In this document: in pieces, positions 63,176-64,000 of the stretch
Layout of the letters: each line of letters starts with the position of its first letter
How positions within the stretch are numbered: the first letter of the stretch is position 1
NCBI GenBank assembly: GCA_036583965.1
Contig: JAZBQD010000018.1
Coordinates: 70,263,742 to 70,327,741, forward strand
DNA: 64,000 nucleotides
Direction of reading: 5' to 3'
Source of the DNA: Prunella strophiata
Taxonomy: Eukaryota; Chordata; Aves; Passeriformes; Prunellidae
Notes under the pieces: model-generated
The model's database searches: none
Seen by the model: the letters and a program-made list of their open reading frames with translations, nothing else
Told to the model about the DNA's origin: nothing
Position numbers and translations under genes: made by a program

Positions 63176-64000
63176 GCTGTGGTCAGTACAGAGCTGTGGT
63201 CAGTACAGAGCTGTGGTCACTAAAAGGCTGTGGTCAGTACAGAGCTGTGGGCACCACAAGGCTGTGGTCACTATGAGGCTGTGGTCAGTACAGAGCGTGT
63301 GGTCACTACAAGGGCTTGGTGACAAGGCTGTGGTCAGTACAGAGCTGTGGTCAGTACAGAGCTGTGGTCAGTACAAGGCTGTGGTCAGTCCAAAGCTGTG
63401 GTCACTACAAGGCTGTGGTCAGCACAAAGCTGTGGTCAGTACAGAGCTGTGGTCACTACAAGGCTGTGGTCACTATGAGGCTGTGGTCAGTCCAAGGCTG
63501 TGGTCAGTCCAAGGCTGTGGTCAGTACAGAGCTGTGGTCAGTACAGAGCTGTGGTCACTACAAGGCTGTGGTTAGTCCAAGGCTGTGGTCACTATGAGGC
63601 TGTGGTCAGTACAGAGCTGTGGTCACTATGAGGCTGTGGTCACCACAAGGCTGTGGTCAGTCCAAAGCTGTGGTCAGTACAGAGCTGTGGTCAGTACAAG
63701 GCTGTGGTCAGTCCAAGGTTGTGGTCAGTACAGAGCTGTGGTCACTATGAGGCTGTGGTCACCACAAGGCTGTGGTCAGTACAGAGCTGTGGTCAGTCCA
63801 AGGCTGTGGTCACTACAAGGTTGTGGTCAGTCCAAGGCTGTGGTCACTATGAGGCTGTGGTCAGTACAGAGCTGTGGTCACTATGAGGCTGTGGTCAGTC
63901 CAAGGCTGTGGTCAGTCCAAGGCTGTGGTCAGTACAGAGCTGTGGTCAGTCCAAGGCTGTGGTCAGTGCAGAGCTGTGGTCAGTACAGAGCTGTGGTCAG
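63176..64000. repeat. 17-bp minisatellite, runs off the window
   Basis: Units TGTGGTCAGTACAGAGC, TGTGGTCACTACAAGGC, TGTGGTCACTATGAGGC and TGTGGTCAGTCCAAGGC, about 48 in the window. Confidence 0.97.

Overview
The window is vertebrate nuclear DNA from a bird, probably a songbird. Two things support this. First, many fragments of CR1 LINEs are present, with the avian 3' end (a CCAACCCAAACC-type stretch followed by ATTCTGTGATTCT-like octamers). Second, there is an intron-split gene for the V-type proton ATPase B subunit. The passerine call rests on the look of the CR1 subfamily and is inference. The left 27 kb is very GC- and minisatellite-rich, as on avian microchromosomes; the right part is less GC-rich and looks intergenic. 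Three runs of exactly 500 N (7390-7889, 27334-27833, 60656-61155) are scaffold gaps and divide the window into four contigs.

The one identifiable gene is ATP6V1B1 (V-ATPase subunit B, kidney/ionocyte isoform) on the minus strand. Thirteen coding exons (numbered 2-14 by the 14-exon human gene) run from 26234 down to the stop at 9070-9072. The first coding exon is not visible. Isoform B1 rather than B2 is indicated by the C-terminus ending in T-A-L (the human B1 PDZ-binding tail ends D-T-A-L) and by [10 protein letters not shown] in exon 5. Exons 4, 5, 8 and 10-14 read cleanly with GT/AG borders (exon 8 is judged by its own frame). Exon 2 keeps an open frame but carries compensating small indels. 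Exons 3, 6, 7 and 9 carry indels or a lost splice acceptor. These lesions look more like uncorrected long-read errors than a dead gene, because the other exons are intact and an undamaged second copy of exon 2 exists at 6377-6432 on the plus strand.

That second exon 2 belongs to a segment of about 2.1 kb (5284-7389) that is an inverted copy of 24785-27333. Each copy ends at a gap. The simplest reading is that contig 1 (1-7389) is the true continuation of the gene's 5' side, placed in the wrong position and orientation; a real inverted duplication remains possible.

Nearly every ATP6V1B1 intron above about 500 bp is filled by its own, unrelated tandem array: a 46-bp unit in intron 2, 43-bp in intron 3, 30-bp and ~60-bp in intron 4, GGAT in intron 5, ATCCC-like in intron 6, nearly 2 kb of GGAGAA in intron 8, an 877-bp higher-order repeat plus ~46-bp units in intron 9, and an ATCCC run inside CR1 in intron 12. 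The presumed 3' UTR is mostly a 21-bp minisatellite.

From 27.8 to 64 kb I recognise no protein-coding gene. This part has large arrays (22-bp unit 28627-31840; 54-bp unit 35620-36305; 11-bp unit 36465-38118; GGATT then a 1.8-kb perfect GGGCT run, then 19/20-bp and 30-32-bp units, 54545-60655; 17-bp unit 63180-64000), dispersed CR1 pieces, one probable solo LTR, and AT-richer unique islands that could be conserved noncoding elements. The very long open frames in these arrays come from repeat periodicity, not genes. I did not find a convincing new biological system. The most notable items are the repeat load of this gene, the G-quadruplex-capable GGGCT array, the giant intronic pyrimidine tract, and the assembly inversion.
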